Shown piece after piece: positions 24,184-33,107 of a DNA stretch of 36,336 nt. The stretch is from Clostridium bornimense (GTDB lineage: Bacteria; Bacillota; Clostridia; Clostridiales; Clostridiaceae). Made by a program: the position numbers and the translations under genes. Each line of letters begins with the position of its first letter. The stretch's first letter is position 1. The notes under the pieces are model-generated. The model did not search any database. It saw only the letters and a program-made list of their open reading frames with translations, and was not told the origin of the DNA. The DNA lies in contig NZ_JAHLOD010000032.1 of assembly GCF_018917145.1 (NCBI RefSeq), forward strand, positions 1 to 36,336, written 5' to 3'.

Positions 24184-24879
24184 TTACATATCAATAGAAA
24201 TATTTCTTGATTTATCTATTGTAAAACTATATTCATCTATACTTTTAACTGGCATAACTGATAACACAGAATTTGTGATAAACACTTCATCATATTGTCC
24301 TATTTCATCATACCTAATATCTACTTCTTTAACTTTATATTTTTCTAATATCTTCTGACGGATTATTCCGTTTAATAATCCATTTTCTATTCTAGGGGTA
24401 TATATTTCATTATCTTTTATAAAGAATATATTAGTTGTTGCACCTTCAGAAATATAGCCTTTTGTATTTAAAAATATAGGCTCATCATATCCTTTTGATT
24501 TTGCAGCTTGTTTTTCTAAAATATTGTCACCATAATTAAAAGACTTTATGTAAGTTAGCTTAGAAGTCTCATTTCTTAGAACATCTGAAACACATAACTT
24601 AAATCCTCTTATATAGTCTTCCTTTGTATATTTATTATCTCTAAAAGAAAGTATTGTATTATCTTTTGAAGCCATTATCTTTAAAATTCCATTTTCTATT
24701 TTTCTATCATTGATATATAATAATACATCACTTTTAGCAATTTCATTTTTTATGCCTAATATCTCTAAAGAATCTTTTAACCTTTTTAAATGCTCTTCTA
24801 TAAAAATTGCTTTTGAATCTTTAATAAGAATTGTTTCGAAAGCTCCTATTCCAAACATATATCCCTCATCTAATTTCAT
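24184..24879 (-). CDS. pabC: 4-amino-4-deoxychorismate lyase (PabC)
   Basis: A fold-type IV PLP enzyme of 231 residues. GYMFGIGAFETI is the family start, the PLP lysine is in SKLTYIKSFNYGDNI, and EGATTNIFFIKDNEIYTP with NGLLNGIIRQ complete the signature. It releases pyruvate from aminodeoxychorismate to give p-aminobenzoate. The N-terminus is some ten residues shorter than in many homologues, and the AGGAGG is 13 bases away, so the start is not certain. Branched-chain aminotransferase-like relatives are excluded by the neighbouring pabA and pabB. Confidence 0.9.
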   Translation of the reverse strand: MKLDEGYMFGIGAFETILIKDSKAIFIEEHLKRLKDSLEILGIKNEIAKSDVLLYINDRKIENGILKIMASKDNTILSFRDNKYTKEDYIRGFKLCVSDVLRNETSKLTYIKSFNYGDNILEKQAAKSKGYDEPIFLNTKGYISEGATTNIFFIKDNEIYTPRIENGLLNGIIRQKILEKYKVKEVDIRYDEIGQYDEVFITNSVLSVMPVKSIDEYSFTIDKSRNISIDM

Positions 24880-24899
24880 AATACCCTAATTTCCTCCTA

Positions 24900-26240
24900 C
24901 TATTTCATTGCTTCTAAAAGAGCTTTTGCTTTTTGTATAGTTTCTTCAAACTCGAAATCTCTATCAGATTCATAAGTTATACCGCCACCTACACCTATGT
25001 ATCCGTAATTTTCTTTAAATAATATTGTCCTTATTATAATACTTAAATCGCAACTATTATCAAAGCCAATATAACCCATAACTCCAGTATAAATTCCTCT
25101 TCTTAAGTTCTCCAACTCTTCTATTATTTCCATTGCCCTAATTTTAGGTGCACCAGTAATTGATCCTCCTGGGAAAGTAGCTTTTATAAGATCTATAACA
25201 GTTTTATTTTCTTTAATCTCACCAGTAACTTTTGTTACTAAATGAAATACTGTTGCATATTCTTCAATAGAGAACAAATCTTCTACTTTAATACTATTTT
25301 CCTTACATACCTTACTTAGATCATTTCTTTCTAAGTCTATTATCATTAATAATTCACTTTTATCTTTCTCTGAGTTTCTTAATTCTTCTCTAAGAACATT
25401 ATCTTCTTCTTTATTTTCTCCTCTTTTTCTTGTACCTTTTATCGGTATTGTTTCAATATGACCATCTTTCATTTTTAAAAATCTCTCTGGAGACGATGAT
25501 ACTATCTTAAAATCATTATAATCTATATATCCTCCAAAAGGCGATGGATTAATCTTTCTAAGCTTACTAAACACATCTATTGGCTTCTTATTTGTTTTAA
25601 CTTTAAGCCTTTGTGTTAAGTTGCATATGTAAATATCGCCTTCTTCAATATAGTTTATTACTTTATCTATAGTTTTTAGATATTTCTCTTTATTAAAATT
25701 AGATTCTACTTCTATAGAATATTCTTTCTTATCTTCTTCTACATGATAACTATTATAAATTATTTCTTCTATCTTCAAAATAGATCTATCACAGTCTTCT
25801 AATTTACCAACAGCAGTTACATAAATAGCTTTTTCCTTATTATCTATTATAATAAAGTTATCATAAAAATTTAATATGCACTTAGGTATATTTAAATCAT
25901 CAATAGCGGTAGATGGTAAAACTTCTAGTTTTCTTCCAAAGTCATAAGAAAAATATCCTATTGCCCCTGATATTATTGGCAAATCTGTATTGTTTTTCTC
26001 GTAATTATCTATAATTAATTTATTTAAATATGAAAATGGGTCTTCATTTATTATTTCTCCGTTAACTTTTAAACTATCATCTATTTCAACTTTCAAATAA
26101 CTATTAAGCCCTATAATAGAATATCTTCCCCTACTATCTTTAAGAGAAGAATCTAAAAAAGCTATATCTTTATATTTATGAAATTTCATAAATACATCAA
26201 ATTCATTAACATACTTTTTAAGTTTTTTCACCTTAGTCAT
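24900..26240 (-). CDS. pabB: Aminodeoxychorismate synthase component I (PabB)
   Basis: A 446-residue chorismate-utilising enzyme. The motif PIKGT at 266-270 carries K268, the lysine that marks aminodeoxychorismate synthase and separates it from anthranilate synthase, which has PIAGT. GDIYICNLTQR, SSSPERFL, FPGGSITGAPKIRAMEII and GIYTGVMGY are further conserved blocks. With PabA it makes 4-amino-4-deoxychorismate from chorismate and glutamine. Its ATG overlaps the pabA stop (ATGACTAA), so the two subunits are translationally coupled. Confidence 0.95.
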   Translation of the reverse strand: MTKVKKLKKYVNEFDVFMKFHKYKDIAFLDSSLKDSRGRYSIIGLNSYLKVEIDDSLKVNGEIINEDPFSYLNKLIIDNYEKNNTDLPIISGAIGYFSYDFGRKLEVLPSTAIDDLNIPKCILNFYDNFIIIDNKEKAIYVTAVGKLEDCDRSILKIEEIIYNSYHVEEDKKEYSIEVESNFNKEKYLKTIDKVINYIEEGDIYICNLTQRLKVKTNKKPIDVFSKLRKINPSPFGGYIDYNDFKIVSSSPERFLKMKDGHIETIPIKGTRKRGENKEEDNVLREELRNSEKDKSELLMIIDLERNDLSKVCKENSIKVEDLFSIEEYATVFHLVTKVTGEIKENKTVIDLIKATFPGGSITGAPKIRAMEIIEELENLRRGIYTGVMGYIGFDNSCDLSIIIRTILFKENYGYIGVGGGITYESDRDFEFEETIQKAKALLEAMK

Positions 26241-26823
26241 AGTTTTGCCACCATTCCTTACATAAACCTATATAATTCTTTAAAATATCATGTCCATATT
26301 CAGTAAGGACAGCTTCTGGATGAAACTGCACACCATACAAAGGATATTCTTTATGGGAAATCCCCATAATAACACCATCATCACTTTTACAATCAATATT
26401 AAACCCTTCTGGTAATATTTCTTCATCCACAATTAACGAATGATATCTAGTAACCTTAAATGGGCTATTTAACCCTATAAATAGTCTTTTCCCATTATGA
26501 GTAACTTTTGATACTTTCCCATGGACAGGAGTTTTCCCTTTTACAACATTTCCACCTAAGCCATAGCAAATAGCTTGATGTCCCAAACATATACCTAAAA
26601 TAGGTATCTTATCTTTAAACTTATAGATTATATCTAAGCTTATCTTCGCATCTTTTGGTTTTTTAGGTCCAGGAGATATTATAATTCCCTCTAAATTCAT
26701 ATTCTTGATTTCATCTATAGTTATTTCATCATTTCTCTTCACTATAATATCTACATCTAATTCTTTAAAATATCTAACAAGGTTGTATACAAATGAATCG
26801 TAATTATCTATCATTAAAAACAT
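26233..26823 (-). CDS. pabA: Aminodeoxychorismate synthase glutamine amidotransferase (PabA)
   Basis: A class I glutamine amidotransferase of 196 residues. The nucleophile is C79 in LGICLGHQAICYG; the His and Glu of the triad are in VQFHPEAVL. IDNYDSFVYNLVRYF and SPGPKKPKDA are typical of PabA/TrpG proteins. It supplies ammonia to PabB. It is the first gene of the folate operon; with no trp genes nearby, a role in anthranilate synthesis is less likely but such subunits can be shared. Confidence 0.94.
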   Translation of the reverse strand: MFLMIDNYDSFVYNLVRYFKELDVDIIVKRNDEITIDEIKNMNLEGIIISPGPKKPKDAKISLDIIYKFKDKIPILGICLGHQAICYGLGGNVVKGKTPVHGKVSKVTHNGKRLFIGLNSPFKVTRYHSLIVDEEILPEGFNIDCKSDDGVIMGISHKEYPLYGVQFHPEAVLTEYGHDILKNYIGLCKEWWQNYD

Positions 26824-26846
26824 TTTTCTATCTCCTTTTCATTATA

Positions 26847-26875
26847 ATTATACAAAATTTAATATTATTCTTAAA
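26847..26875 (-). promoter_or_regulatory. Possible promoter of the folate operon
   Basis: A perfect TATAAT (26852-26847, minus) stands 17 bases from TTTAAG (26875-26870), a weak -35. A second TATAAT (26846-26841) abuts it. It lies just before pabA. Confidence 0.4.
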
Positions 26876-26889
26876 GTATAAAAGGGTAT

Positions 26890-26918
26890 TTGATAGTAAT
26901 TGATTTTTAGTGTATCAT
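26890..26918 (+). promoter_or_regulatory. Promoter of the PHP gene
   Basis: TTGATA (26890-26895) and TATCAT (26913-26918), 17-base spacing, with the ATG at 26948 and AGGAGG just before it. Confidence 0.7.
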
Positions 26919-26947
26919 CATATTAAAGAATATATAGGAGGATACAA

Positions 26948-27787
26948 ATGTATACAAAAGGAGATTTTCACAGTCATTCAACATGTTCAGATGGTACCCT
27001 ATCACCTGAAGAATTAGTATCATTAGCTAAAGACAGAGGACTTGATATTATGGCACTTACAGACCACGATTCCACTGATGGCGTTGAAAGAGCCATAGCT
27101 ACTGGAGAAAAACTTGGAATAAAAGTTATCCCTGCTTTTGAACTATCAACAATATATAATGATGAAACTGTTCATGTTTTAGCTTATTTTAAAGATTCAT
27201 CATATAAAGACCCTAATCTTCAAGATTTTTTAAAGCAGTTAGTAGATTATAGAAAAGAACGTGCAAAAAAAATTGTAGCTAATTTAGAAAAATACTTTAA
27301 TATATCAATTTCTTATGATGATGTATATAAAAAATCTAAAGGTTCTGTAGCTAGACCTCATATTGCAAGAACTATAATAGATAGCGGATATAATTATAGC
27401 TACGACTATATTTTTGATAACTTTTTATGCAAAAAAAGTCCCGCCTATGTTCCTAACTTAAAAATATCAACAGAAGAAGGAATAAAAAGAATTCATGAAT
27501 CTAATGGTATTGCGGTATTAGCTCATCCTATTCTTATAAAAAAGAATCCTGTTGAAGAATTATTTAACCTTAATTTTGATGGGGTAGAATGTAGATATAT
27601 TTTAAATACTGATGAAGATACTAGAAGATTTTTAAACTTAGCAAAAAGATTTAATAAATTTACCACAGCTGGATCAGACTTTCATACAAAAGATTCTTCT
27701 GATACTAAGCATGGAATTATTGGAACAAAATACTTAGAAGGTGACGAATTAGATATATTTTTAGATGCCTTAAACAAATTAAAATAA
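26948..27787 (+). CDS. PHP-domain phosphoesterase (YciV/RNase AM-like)
   Basis: A 279-residue PHP protein. Metal ligands are visible: H8 and H10 (DFHSHST), D15, the TDHDS block near 39-43, E63 in PAFELST, H194 in LAHPI and the D/H pair in GSDFH. The length and order match the TrpH/YciV group, whose E. coli member is a 5'-3' exonuclease acting on short RNA and 3',5'-bisphosphates. It is a single-gene unit divergent from pabA and convergent with pheA, separated from the latter by a shared terminator. Confidence 0.88.
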   Translation: MYTKGDFHSHSTCSDGTLSPEELVSLAKDRGLDIMALTDHDSTDGVERAIATGEKLGIKVIPAFELSTIYNDETVHVLAYFKDSSYKDPNLQDFLKQLVDYRKERAKKIVANLEKYFNISISYDDVYKKSKGSVARPHIARTIIDSGYNYSYDYIFDNFLCKKSPAYVPNLKISTEEGIKRIHESNGIAVLAHPILIKKNPVEELFNLNFDGVECRYILNTDEDTRRFLNLAKRFNKFTTAGSDFHTKDSSDTKHGIIGTKYLEGDELDIFLDALNKLK

Positions 27788-27820
27788 AAAGAAGAAGGAT
27801 TTCCTTCTTCTTTTTATTTT
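27781..27820. terminator. Bidirectional terminator between PHP gene and pheA
   Basis: AAAATAAAAAGAAGAAGGA (27781-27799) pairs perfectly over 19 bp with its complement at 27802-27820, leaving a two-base loop. It begins inside the PHP gene's last codons and covers the pheA stop codon, so both convergent genes end in the same hairpin. Confidence 0.88.
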
Positions 27821-28638
27821 ATATAATATGATCCTAAGATTGAAATTTTATTTGTTTTCATAATTTCATCAATAGATTTTTTCACCTTATCGTTATTAGG
27901 ATAATTTCCTTCGATATCTATATAAAATGAATAACTACCTAGCTTTTTTCTAGTTGGTCTTGAAACTATAGATTTTAAGTTTATTTCATTACTAGAGAAT
28001 TGACTAAGAATGTTAGATAATTCTCCTGGCTTATCTTCGCCATGAATTACTATTGATGTTCTATATTGTTTACTACTATCATATTCACTATCATTTTTAG
28101 CTACTACAATAAATTTTGTTACATTGTTTTCATCATCTGTAACATCATCTATTGTAAAATGAAAATCACATTTATCTTTTAATATATTTGACGGAATAAT
28201 AGCACCGTCTCCTTGATTTCCTTCTTTAAGTTTTTCGTAGGATTCCATATCACTAGATGTAGTAACTACTTTTGCATCCTTTATAGAATTTAAAAACTTC
28301 ATACATTGTCCTTGTGTCTTGAATTGACCGTATATAGTTTTTATTTCATCTAACCCCGTAGCATTTCCAGCAAAAGCATAATGAACAGGTACTTTTAACT
28401 CTTCAATAATTTTTAAGTTTCCTTCTGAAAATAAATCTAATACCGGTTCAACATATCCATCAAGGGAATTTTCTATTGGTATTATTCCAATTTTATCTTC
28501 ACTATCTACTGACATAAAAACATCGTTAATACTTGATCTATATTCTATTTCATAATTTTTATTCGAATTATTTATATAAATATTTGTTGCAACATCTGAA
28601 AATGTTCCTTTCGGCCCCACTGTTATTATCTTTGTCAT
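27814..28638 (-). CDS. pheA: Prephenate dehydratase (divergent), with ACT domain
   Basis: A 274-residue PDT-ACT protein that would turn prephenate into phenylpyruvate. GPKGTFSDVA, PIENSLDGYVEPVLDLF (PIENS at 54-58) and T174 in NNVTKFIVV (family TRF, here TKF) are present; the ACT domain (about 193-274) with GELSNIL and VSRPTRKKLGSY should bind phenylalanine. The usual HPQ-type segment is replaced by GQFKTQGQC, so it is rather divergent. I start at 28638: the ATG six bases upstream is only two bases from GGGGG. It follows the aminopeptidase gene by 24 bases, not shikimate genes. Confidence 0.85.
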   Translation of the reverse strand: MTKIITVGPKGTFSDVATNIYINNSNKNYEIEYRSSINDVFMSVDSEDKIGIIPIENSLDGYVEPVLDLFSEGNLKIIEELKVPVHYAFAGNATGLDEIKTIYGQFKTQGQCMKFLNSIKDAKVVTTSSDMESYEKLKEGNQGDGAIIPSNILKDKCDFHFTIDDVTDDENNVTKFIVVAKNDSEYDSSKQYRTSIVIHGEDKPGELSNILSQFSSNEINLKSIVSRPTRKKLGSYSFYIDIEGNYPNNDKVKKSIDEIMKTNKISILGSYYIK

Positions 28639-28662
28639 AACCATTCCCCCAATAAATTTTTT

Positions 28663-30075
28663 CTATGCTTCTCTTAAAAATGCTTCATATCCTCTAAAAG
28701 TTTCATAAATATCAGCTTTACTTGATACTTCCCATGGTGCATGCATATTTTGTAGTGCTACACCACAATCAATTACTTCCATACCATATTGAGCAAGTAT
28801 ATATGCGATAGTACCACCGCCACCTTGATCTACTTTTCCAAGTTCTGAAGTTTGCCAACTAACATTATTGTTATTCATAATGTTTCTTAGTTCTCCCATA
28901 AATTCAGCATTGGCATCATTACATCCACCTTTTCCTCTGCTTCCTGTATATTTTGAAAATACTAATCCTTTTCCAAAATAAGCTGAATTTCTTTTCTCAG
29001 ACACTGATGGGAAGTTTGGATCAAAGGCAGCTGTTACATCGGCAGATAACATTTTAGAATTATTAAGTGCTCTTCTTAAATGTATCTCATTATATTCACC
29101 TTTTAAATTCATTATTTCACATAAAGAATTTTCAAAGAATCTTCCATGCATACCAGTGTTTCCAATAGAACCAACTTCTTCTTTATCTGCAAGAATTAAA
29201 GCAACTGTTTTTCTTGGTTTATCTATATTACATATTGCTTCAAAACCTGTGTAAGCACAAATTCTATCATCCTGACCATAAGCTATAACCATAGATCTAT
29301 CTAAACCTAAATCTCTTGCTTTTCCTGATGGTACAAGTTCTATTTCTGCTGTAACAAAATCTTCTTCGTCTATATCATATTTTTCTTTTATAATTTGAAG
29401 AATATTTAATTTAACTCTATTTTTTTCTTCTTTATTCTTTATAGGAATAGAACCAACTAACAAGTTCATAGCTTCTCCATCAATAACTTTAGATGCTGTT
29501 TTTGTCATTTGATCTCCACTTAAGTGAATTAAAAGATCAGATACATTAAATACAGGATCATTATCATCTTCACCTACAACTATGTTAACTTTTGATCCAT
29601 CTTTTTTAATAACAGTACCATGAATAGCTAATGGTATTGCAACCCATTGGTATTTCTTTATTCCACCATAATAATGAGTCTCAAATAAAGCTAAATCACT
29701 TTCCTCATATAATGGGTTTTGTTTTAAATCTAATCTTGGTGAATCAATATGTGCCCCTAATATGTTCAAGCCTTTTTCTAAAGGTTCTTCACCTACTATG
29801 TAAAATACTACTGATTTATCTTTATTATTATAATAAATTTTGTCCCCACTATTTAATGTAGTATTATTTTTAATTAACTCATCTAAATTTTTAAATCCAT
29901 TTTCTTCAGCTATTTTTATAAATTCAGCTGCACATTCTCTTTCAGTTTTACATTGTGACATAAATTTTTTATATCTTTCACTAAAAGAAAATACATCTTT
30001 TAAATCACTTTCTGAATATTTTTCCCAAGCGTATTCATATTTTTTAACTAAACCTAAATCAATTTTCTCGCTCAT
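28663..30075 (-). CDS. M18 family aminopeptidase
   Basis: A 470-residue metallo-aminopeptidase of family M18 (aspartyl/aminopeptidase I type). Zinc-ligand blocks are seen in order: LGAHIDSPRLDLKQNP, DDRICAYTGFEA, DKEEVGSIGNTG, SADVTAAFDPNF and HAPWEVSSKADIYE, the last with the final histidine. It is a cytosolic dodecameric peptidase in known cases, trimming peptides taken up or formed by proteolysis. AGGAGG precedes the ATG. It lies 67 bases after the cyclo-ligase gene, and is followed closely by pheA. Confidence 0.93.
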   Translation of the reverse strand: MSEKIDLGLVKKYEYAWEKYSESDLKDVFSFSERYKKFMSQCKTERECAAEFIKIAEENGFKNLDELIKNNTTLNSGDKIYYNNKDKSVVFYIVGEEPLEKGLNILGAHIDSPRLDLKQNPLYEESDLALFETHYYGGIKKYQWVAIPLAIHGTVIKKDGSKVNIVVGEDDNDPVFNVSDLLIHLSGDQMTKTASKVIDGEAMNLLVGSIPIKNKEEKNRVKLNILQIIKEKYDIDEEDFVTAEIELVPSGKARDLGLDRSMVIAYGQDDRICAYTGFEAICNIDKPRKTVALILADKEEVGSIGNTGMHGRFFENSLCEIMNLKGEYNEIHLRRALNNSKMLSADVTAAFDPNFPSVSEKRNSAYFGKGLVFSKYTGSRGKGGCNDANAEFMGELRNIMNNNNVSWQTSELGKVDQGGGGTIAYILAQYGMEVIDCGVALQNMHAPWEVSSKADIYETFRGYEAFLREA

Positions 30076-30142
30076 CGTTCATCCTCCTTGTTACGTCTAC
30101 ATATATATTTTACATTATTTGTCGCAATTATGCCACCATATA

Positions 30143-30700
30143 CTAAGCATATATTATATTATCAAATATGTAATCATGAGACTCTATTGGTATATCTTTT
30201 GTAATCTGCTCCTTATATACAATAACAATTGCAACTGTATCTTTTCCTATATCTTGAAGGAACCTATCATAAAATCCTCCACCATATCCTATCCTATATC
30301 CAGTTTCAGTTATTGCTACAGCTGGAGCAATTATTAAATCTAATTGAGTTTTGTCTTTGATAGATTTGCTTATATCTTTAGGTTCTAAAATTCCATAACT
30401 ACCAGTTTCTAAATCTTCTAAAGATTTAATATTAACAGCAATCATTCCTTCAGCTTTTGAAACAACGTATGGAACAAATACTTCTTTATTATCCCTAAGC
30501 GCCGCCTTTATTAATTCAATAGTATCAACTTCATCTTTTAAGGAAACATATATAAACAGTTTTTTTGCTTCTTTATATTTTTGTGAATTCAATATTCTTT
30601 TTAAAATAATTTTATCTTTTTCTTCTTTATCTTCTTTTGAAATATTTTTTCTTTTCTCTAAGATATGTTTCCTAATAAGTTTTTTATTTTCTATTGTCAC
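30143..30700 (-). CDS. 5-formyltetrahydrofolate cyclo-ligase
   Basis: A 185-residue ATP-dependent enzyme that converts 5-formyl-THF to methenyl-THF. It shows IRKHILEKRKNIS at the N-terminus, an ATP/substrate region FVPYV and the signature GYGGGFYDRFL near the C-terminus. I choose the GTG at 30700 because GAGGAG stands seven bases before it; the 36-base longer frame has no such site. The start overlaps the end of hprK by 17 bases, so translation is probably coupled. Confidence 0.92.
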   Translation of the reverse strand: MTIENKKLIRKHILEKRKNISKEDKEEKDKIILKRILNSQKYKEAKKLFIYVSLKDEVDTIELIKAALRDNKEVFVPYVVSKAEGMIAVNIKSLEDLETGSYGILEPKDISKSIKDKTQLDLIIAPAVAITETGYRIGYGGGFYDRFLQDIGKDTVAIVIVYKEQITKDIPIESHDYIFDNIIYA

Positions 30701-31604
30701 TAATAGACTCCTCAACTCTTCTTTCAATCTTTTCAACAGGAGATTCTTTCATGTTAAATTTATATCTATAATTAGCAGCAGCGGCTTCTATGATTACTGC
30801 TATATTTCTTCCTGGTCTTATTGGTATTACTATCTTATCAACATTAATACCTAAAATATCCATTGTCTTGTTTTGAATACCAAGTCTATCATAATCTCTT
30901 CCATCTTTCCATTGTTCAATATAAATTACTAAATCAATAGTCTTTTCATTTAATACTGAACTCAATCCATATAATGCAGGTATGTCAATGATACCCATAC
31001 CTCTAACTTCTAACATTCCTTCTGTTATGTATGGACTGCTTCCATATAGAATTCCATCTATATTTTTTATATCTACAGCATCATCAGTTACTAATCTATG
31101 ACCTCTCTTAATTAATTCTAGAGCAGCTTCACTTTTTCCTATTCCACTTTCTCCTGTAATTAAGATACCTATACCATAAATGTCAACAAGAACTCCATGT
31201 ATTCTAGTTTCTGGTGCCATTTCTTTATCAAGATAATTCATCAATTTATTAATGCATCTTGTTGTAGACATTTCTGTTTGTAGTAACCAAGTATTATTAT
31301 TTCTTGCTTCTTCTAATAACTCCGTATGGCACTTTAAATTTCTAGCAATGATTATACAAGGTACTGAATATTTGAAGAATTTTTTAAGTCTTTTTACTCT
31401 CAATTCTTCTCTTAAAGTATCTAAAAAGCTCCATTCTGCATTACCAACAATTTGAATTCTTTCATTGGCAAAGTAATTATAGAACCCTGAAAATTGTAAT
31501 CCTGGTCTGTTTATATCACTAACTGATATCTCTACATTAGGATCACCTTCCACTAGGACTTCTAAATTCATATCTTCAATAAGTTTATTTATTTTAACGC
31601 TCAT
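30684..31604 (-). CDS. hprK: HPr kinase/phosphorylase
   Basis: A 306-residue HprK, the bifunctional enzyme that adds and removes phosphate at Ser46 of HPr and so controls carbon catabolite repression in low-GC Gram-positives. The P-loop GESGIGKS is at 151-158, the catalytic His at about 136 (RIHGVLVDIYG), and the family signature EVRGMGIIDIPALYG near 198. I start at the second ATG (MSVKINKL), since the first is only two bases from GGGG. It leads a run with the folate cyclo-ligase, aminopeptidase and pheA. Confidence 0.95.
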   Translation of the reverse strand: MSVKINKLIEDMNLEVLVEGDPNVEISVSDINRPGLQFSGFYNYFANERIQIVGNAEWSFLDTLREELRVKRLKKFFKYSVPCIIIARNLKCHTELLEEARNNNTWLLQTEMSTTRCINKLMNYLDKEMAPETRIHGVLVDIYGIGILITGESGIGKSEAALELIKRGHRLVTDDAVDIKNIDGILYGSSPYITEGMLEVRGMGIIDIPALYGLSSVLNEKTIDLVIYIEQWKDGRDYDRLGIQNKTMDILGINVDKIVIPIRPGRNIAVIIEAAAANYRYKFNMKESPVEKIERRVEESISDNRK

Positions 31605-31610
31605 AAACAT

Positions 31611-31932
31611 ATCCCCATTCCTAAATAGTTAACCTTTACAAATAATTATATATTGTTTCCTATATTTTATAAAGTTATTTTATAAAATATACTATTAATA
31701 AATAAAAAATCCCAAAATGCCGTTAATCTATTTGTTCACACCCGCACTCTAGCAGGTGGGTTTACCTCAAATTACTTCAGTCAACTTTCTGATACAAAGC
31801 TCCACTTCCATAATTATGTTGATAATCCCGGAATTAATCTGTAGGTTGAACAATTATAGATCCATCGAACACTTCAGGATTTATAAACAAATTATATCAA
31901 AGAAATATAAAAAATCAATACCTTTATCTATA
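31611..31932. other. Intergenic stretch with an unexplained conserved-looking block
   Basis: After the hprK promoter region (to 31673) the bases at about 31710-31880 are richer in GC than normal intergenic DNA here and hold a hairpin: on the minus strand CACCTGC-TAGAGT-GCGGGTG (about 31740-31760). No intact frame is seen. The minus strand holds a short open stretch after a stop, which could be the decayed 3' end of a transposon gene; this is not provable here. Confidence 0.4.
31645..31673 (-). promoter_or_regulatory. Promoter of hprK
   Basis: TATAAT (31650-31645, minus) lies 17 bases from TTTATA (31673-31668). A good -10 with a fair -35, about 35 bases before the hprK start. Confidence 0.5.
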
Positions 31933-32232
31933 TTAATTAGTGTCAGTTAATTCCAATGAATATTTAATATAACCTTCCTTACTATATTCAGTCTTTGTTA
32001 ACTTACATATTATGTTGAATTCCTCTTCAATTTCCTCTAAAATTTCTGACAAGTTATCTTCTGCTAACTCCATAAGATAGTTCTCTATTTCTTCATTACT
32101 TTCACAAAATGACTTAGAACTTGCAATTTCCACATCATCAAATTCATATATTATATTTATAATATCTCCATCTTCACTTAAAATATCAATATTATTTTCT
32201 TCTAAAATTTCACATATACCTTTTTTGTTCAT
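31933..32232 (-). CDS. Small acidic protein of unknown function
   Basis: A 99-residue, strongly acidic protein with about a quarter Glu and Asp residues, mainly helical in its middle (NEEIENYLMELAEDNLSEILEEIEEEF). No signal peptide, membrane segment or known motif. AAGGAG at eight bases before the ATG supports it as a real gene. It follows the plsC terminator and may be read by leak-through or a promoter I cannot see. Function unknown. Confidence 0.75.
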   Translation of the reverse strand: MNKKGICEILEENNIDILSEDGDIINIIYEFDDVEIASSKSFCESNEEIENYLMELAEDNLSEILEEIEEEFNIICKLTKTEYSKEGYIKYSLELTDTN

Positions 32233-32260
32233 AAGATTTCTCCTTAATAAATATTATCGA

Positions 32261-32294
32261 AAAAGCTGCTACACTTTTTTGTGCAACAGCTTTT
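32261..32294 (-). terminator. Terminator after the acyltransferase gene
   Basis: AAAAGCTGCTACAC (32261-32274) pairs with GTGCAACAGCTTTT (32281-32294) with two mismatches, followed by T residues on the minus strand. It lies eight bases after the acyltransferase stop. Confidence 0.8.
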
Positions 32295-32302
32295 AATACT
32301 TT

Positions 32303-33007
32303 TTACATTTTATCATGATTACTTTTTATTATATCATAACATTGTTTAGCTAATTCATTTAATTGCTCTTTTGAATAGTCGTTTATATATATAGGTTTGT
32401 CTATAACAAGCTTAACTTTTGCGCTGTTTAATCCATTTTTCTCTAAGGCATTATATGTTCCTTCAATAGTTAATGGAACTATTGGAACATTTTTAGCTTT
32501 AGTTGCTATCTTTAAGCTTCCCTTTTTAAATTCAGCTATTTCTCCGCCTCTACTTCTTGTACCTTCTGGGAAAATAACCATAGAATATCCGTTATTTAAT
32601 TCTTCTGCTGCTTCATTCATTGTTTTAATAGCTTCTCTTGGATTTTCTCTATTTAAAAATTTACATCTTATTCTTTCCATCCATTTTCCTGCTATAGGCA
32701 TTGTTTTAAGTTCTTGTTTTGCTATAAACCCTAAAGGTTTTTCAATTGATGCAAGAATAGTCATAATATCAAAATAACTTTGATGATTTGAAACAAAAAA
32801 ACAATTTCCTTCTGGAAGATTTTCTTTTCCTTCTACTGTAATATCTACTCCTACTATTTTATTAACCTTTTTTGCCCACTTATTTACTTCATTGTAAATA
32901 TAATCTTCTAGATCCTCACCTTTTTTTAATCTTTTATCAACTTTGATACCTAAAAAATGAACTGATATCATTAAAAATAATAGCTTTACATATTTAATTA
33001 ATCTCAT
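32303..33007 (-). CDS. plsC: 1-acyl-sn-glycerol-3-phosphate acyltransferase (PlsC-type)
   Basis: A 234-residue membrane-bound acyltransferase that would make phosphatidic acid. The catalytic NHxxxxD motif is NHQSYFD at 74-80, the FPEGTRSRG glycerol-phosphate binding block is at 146-154, and PIVPLTIEG is the last conserved block. One N-terminal hydrophobic helix (about residues 5-20) anchors it. Specificity for the sn-2 position is assumed from the family. AAAGGA is the ribosome site and a strong promoter lies directly upstream. Confidence 0.92.
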   Translation of the reverse strand: MRLIKYVKLLFLMISVHFLGIKVDKRLKKGEDLEDYIYNEVNKWAKKVNKIVGVDITVEGKENLPEGNCFFVSNHQSYFDIMTILASIEKPLGFIAKQELKTMPIAGKWMERIRCKFLNRENPREAIKTMNEAAEELNNGYSMVIFPEGTRSRGGEIAEFKKGSLKIATKAKNVPIVPLTIEGTYNALEKNGLNSAKVKLVIDKPIYINDYSKEQLNELAKQCYDIIKSNHDKM

Positions 33008-33039
33008 AACTAAGTCCTTTCTTGCTAAACTTACACTTG

Positions 33040-33068
33040 ATTATACCTTTTTATATATCTTTTTTCAA
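33040..33068 (-). promoter_or_regulatory. Promoter of plsC
   Basis: TTGAAA (33068-33063) and a perfect TATAAT (33045-33040), minus strand, 17-base spacing. Confidence 0.8.
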
Positions 33069-33107
33069 CATGACTAAAGTATATCGTATTTGTCTATAAT
33101 TACTATT

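Noticed and set aside
31728-31762. CRISPR repeat or tRNA-like fold
   Set aside because: A single hairpin with no repeated spacers and no cloverleaf.
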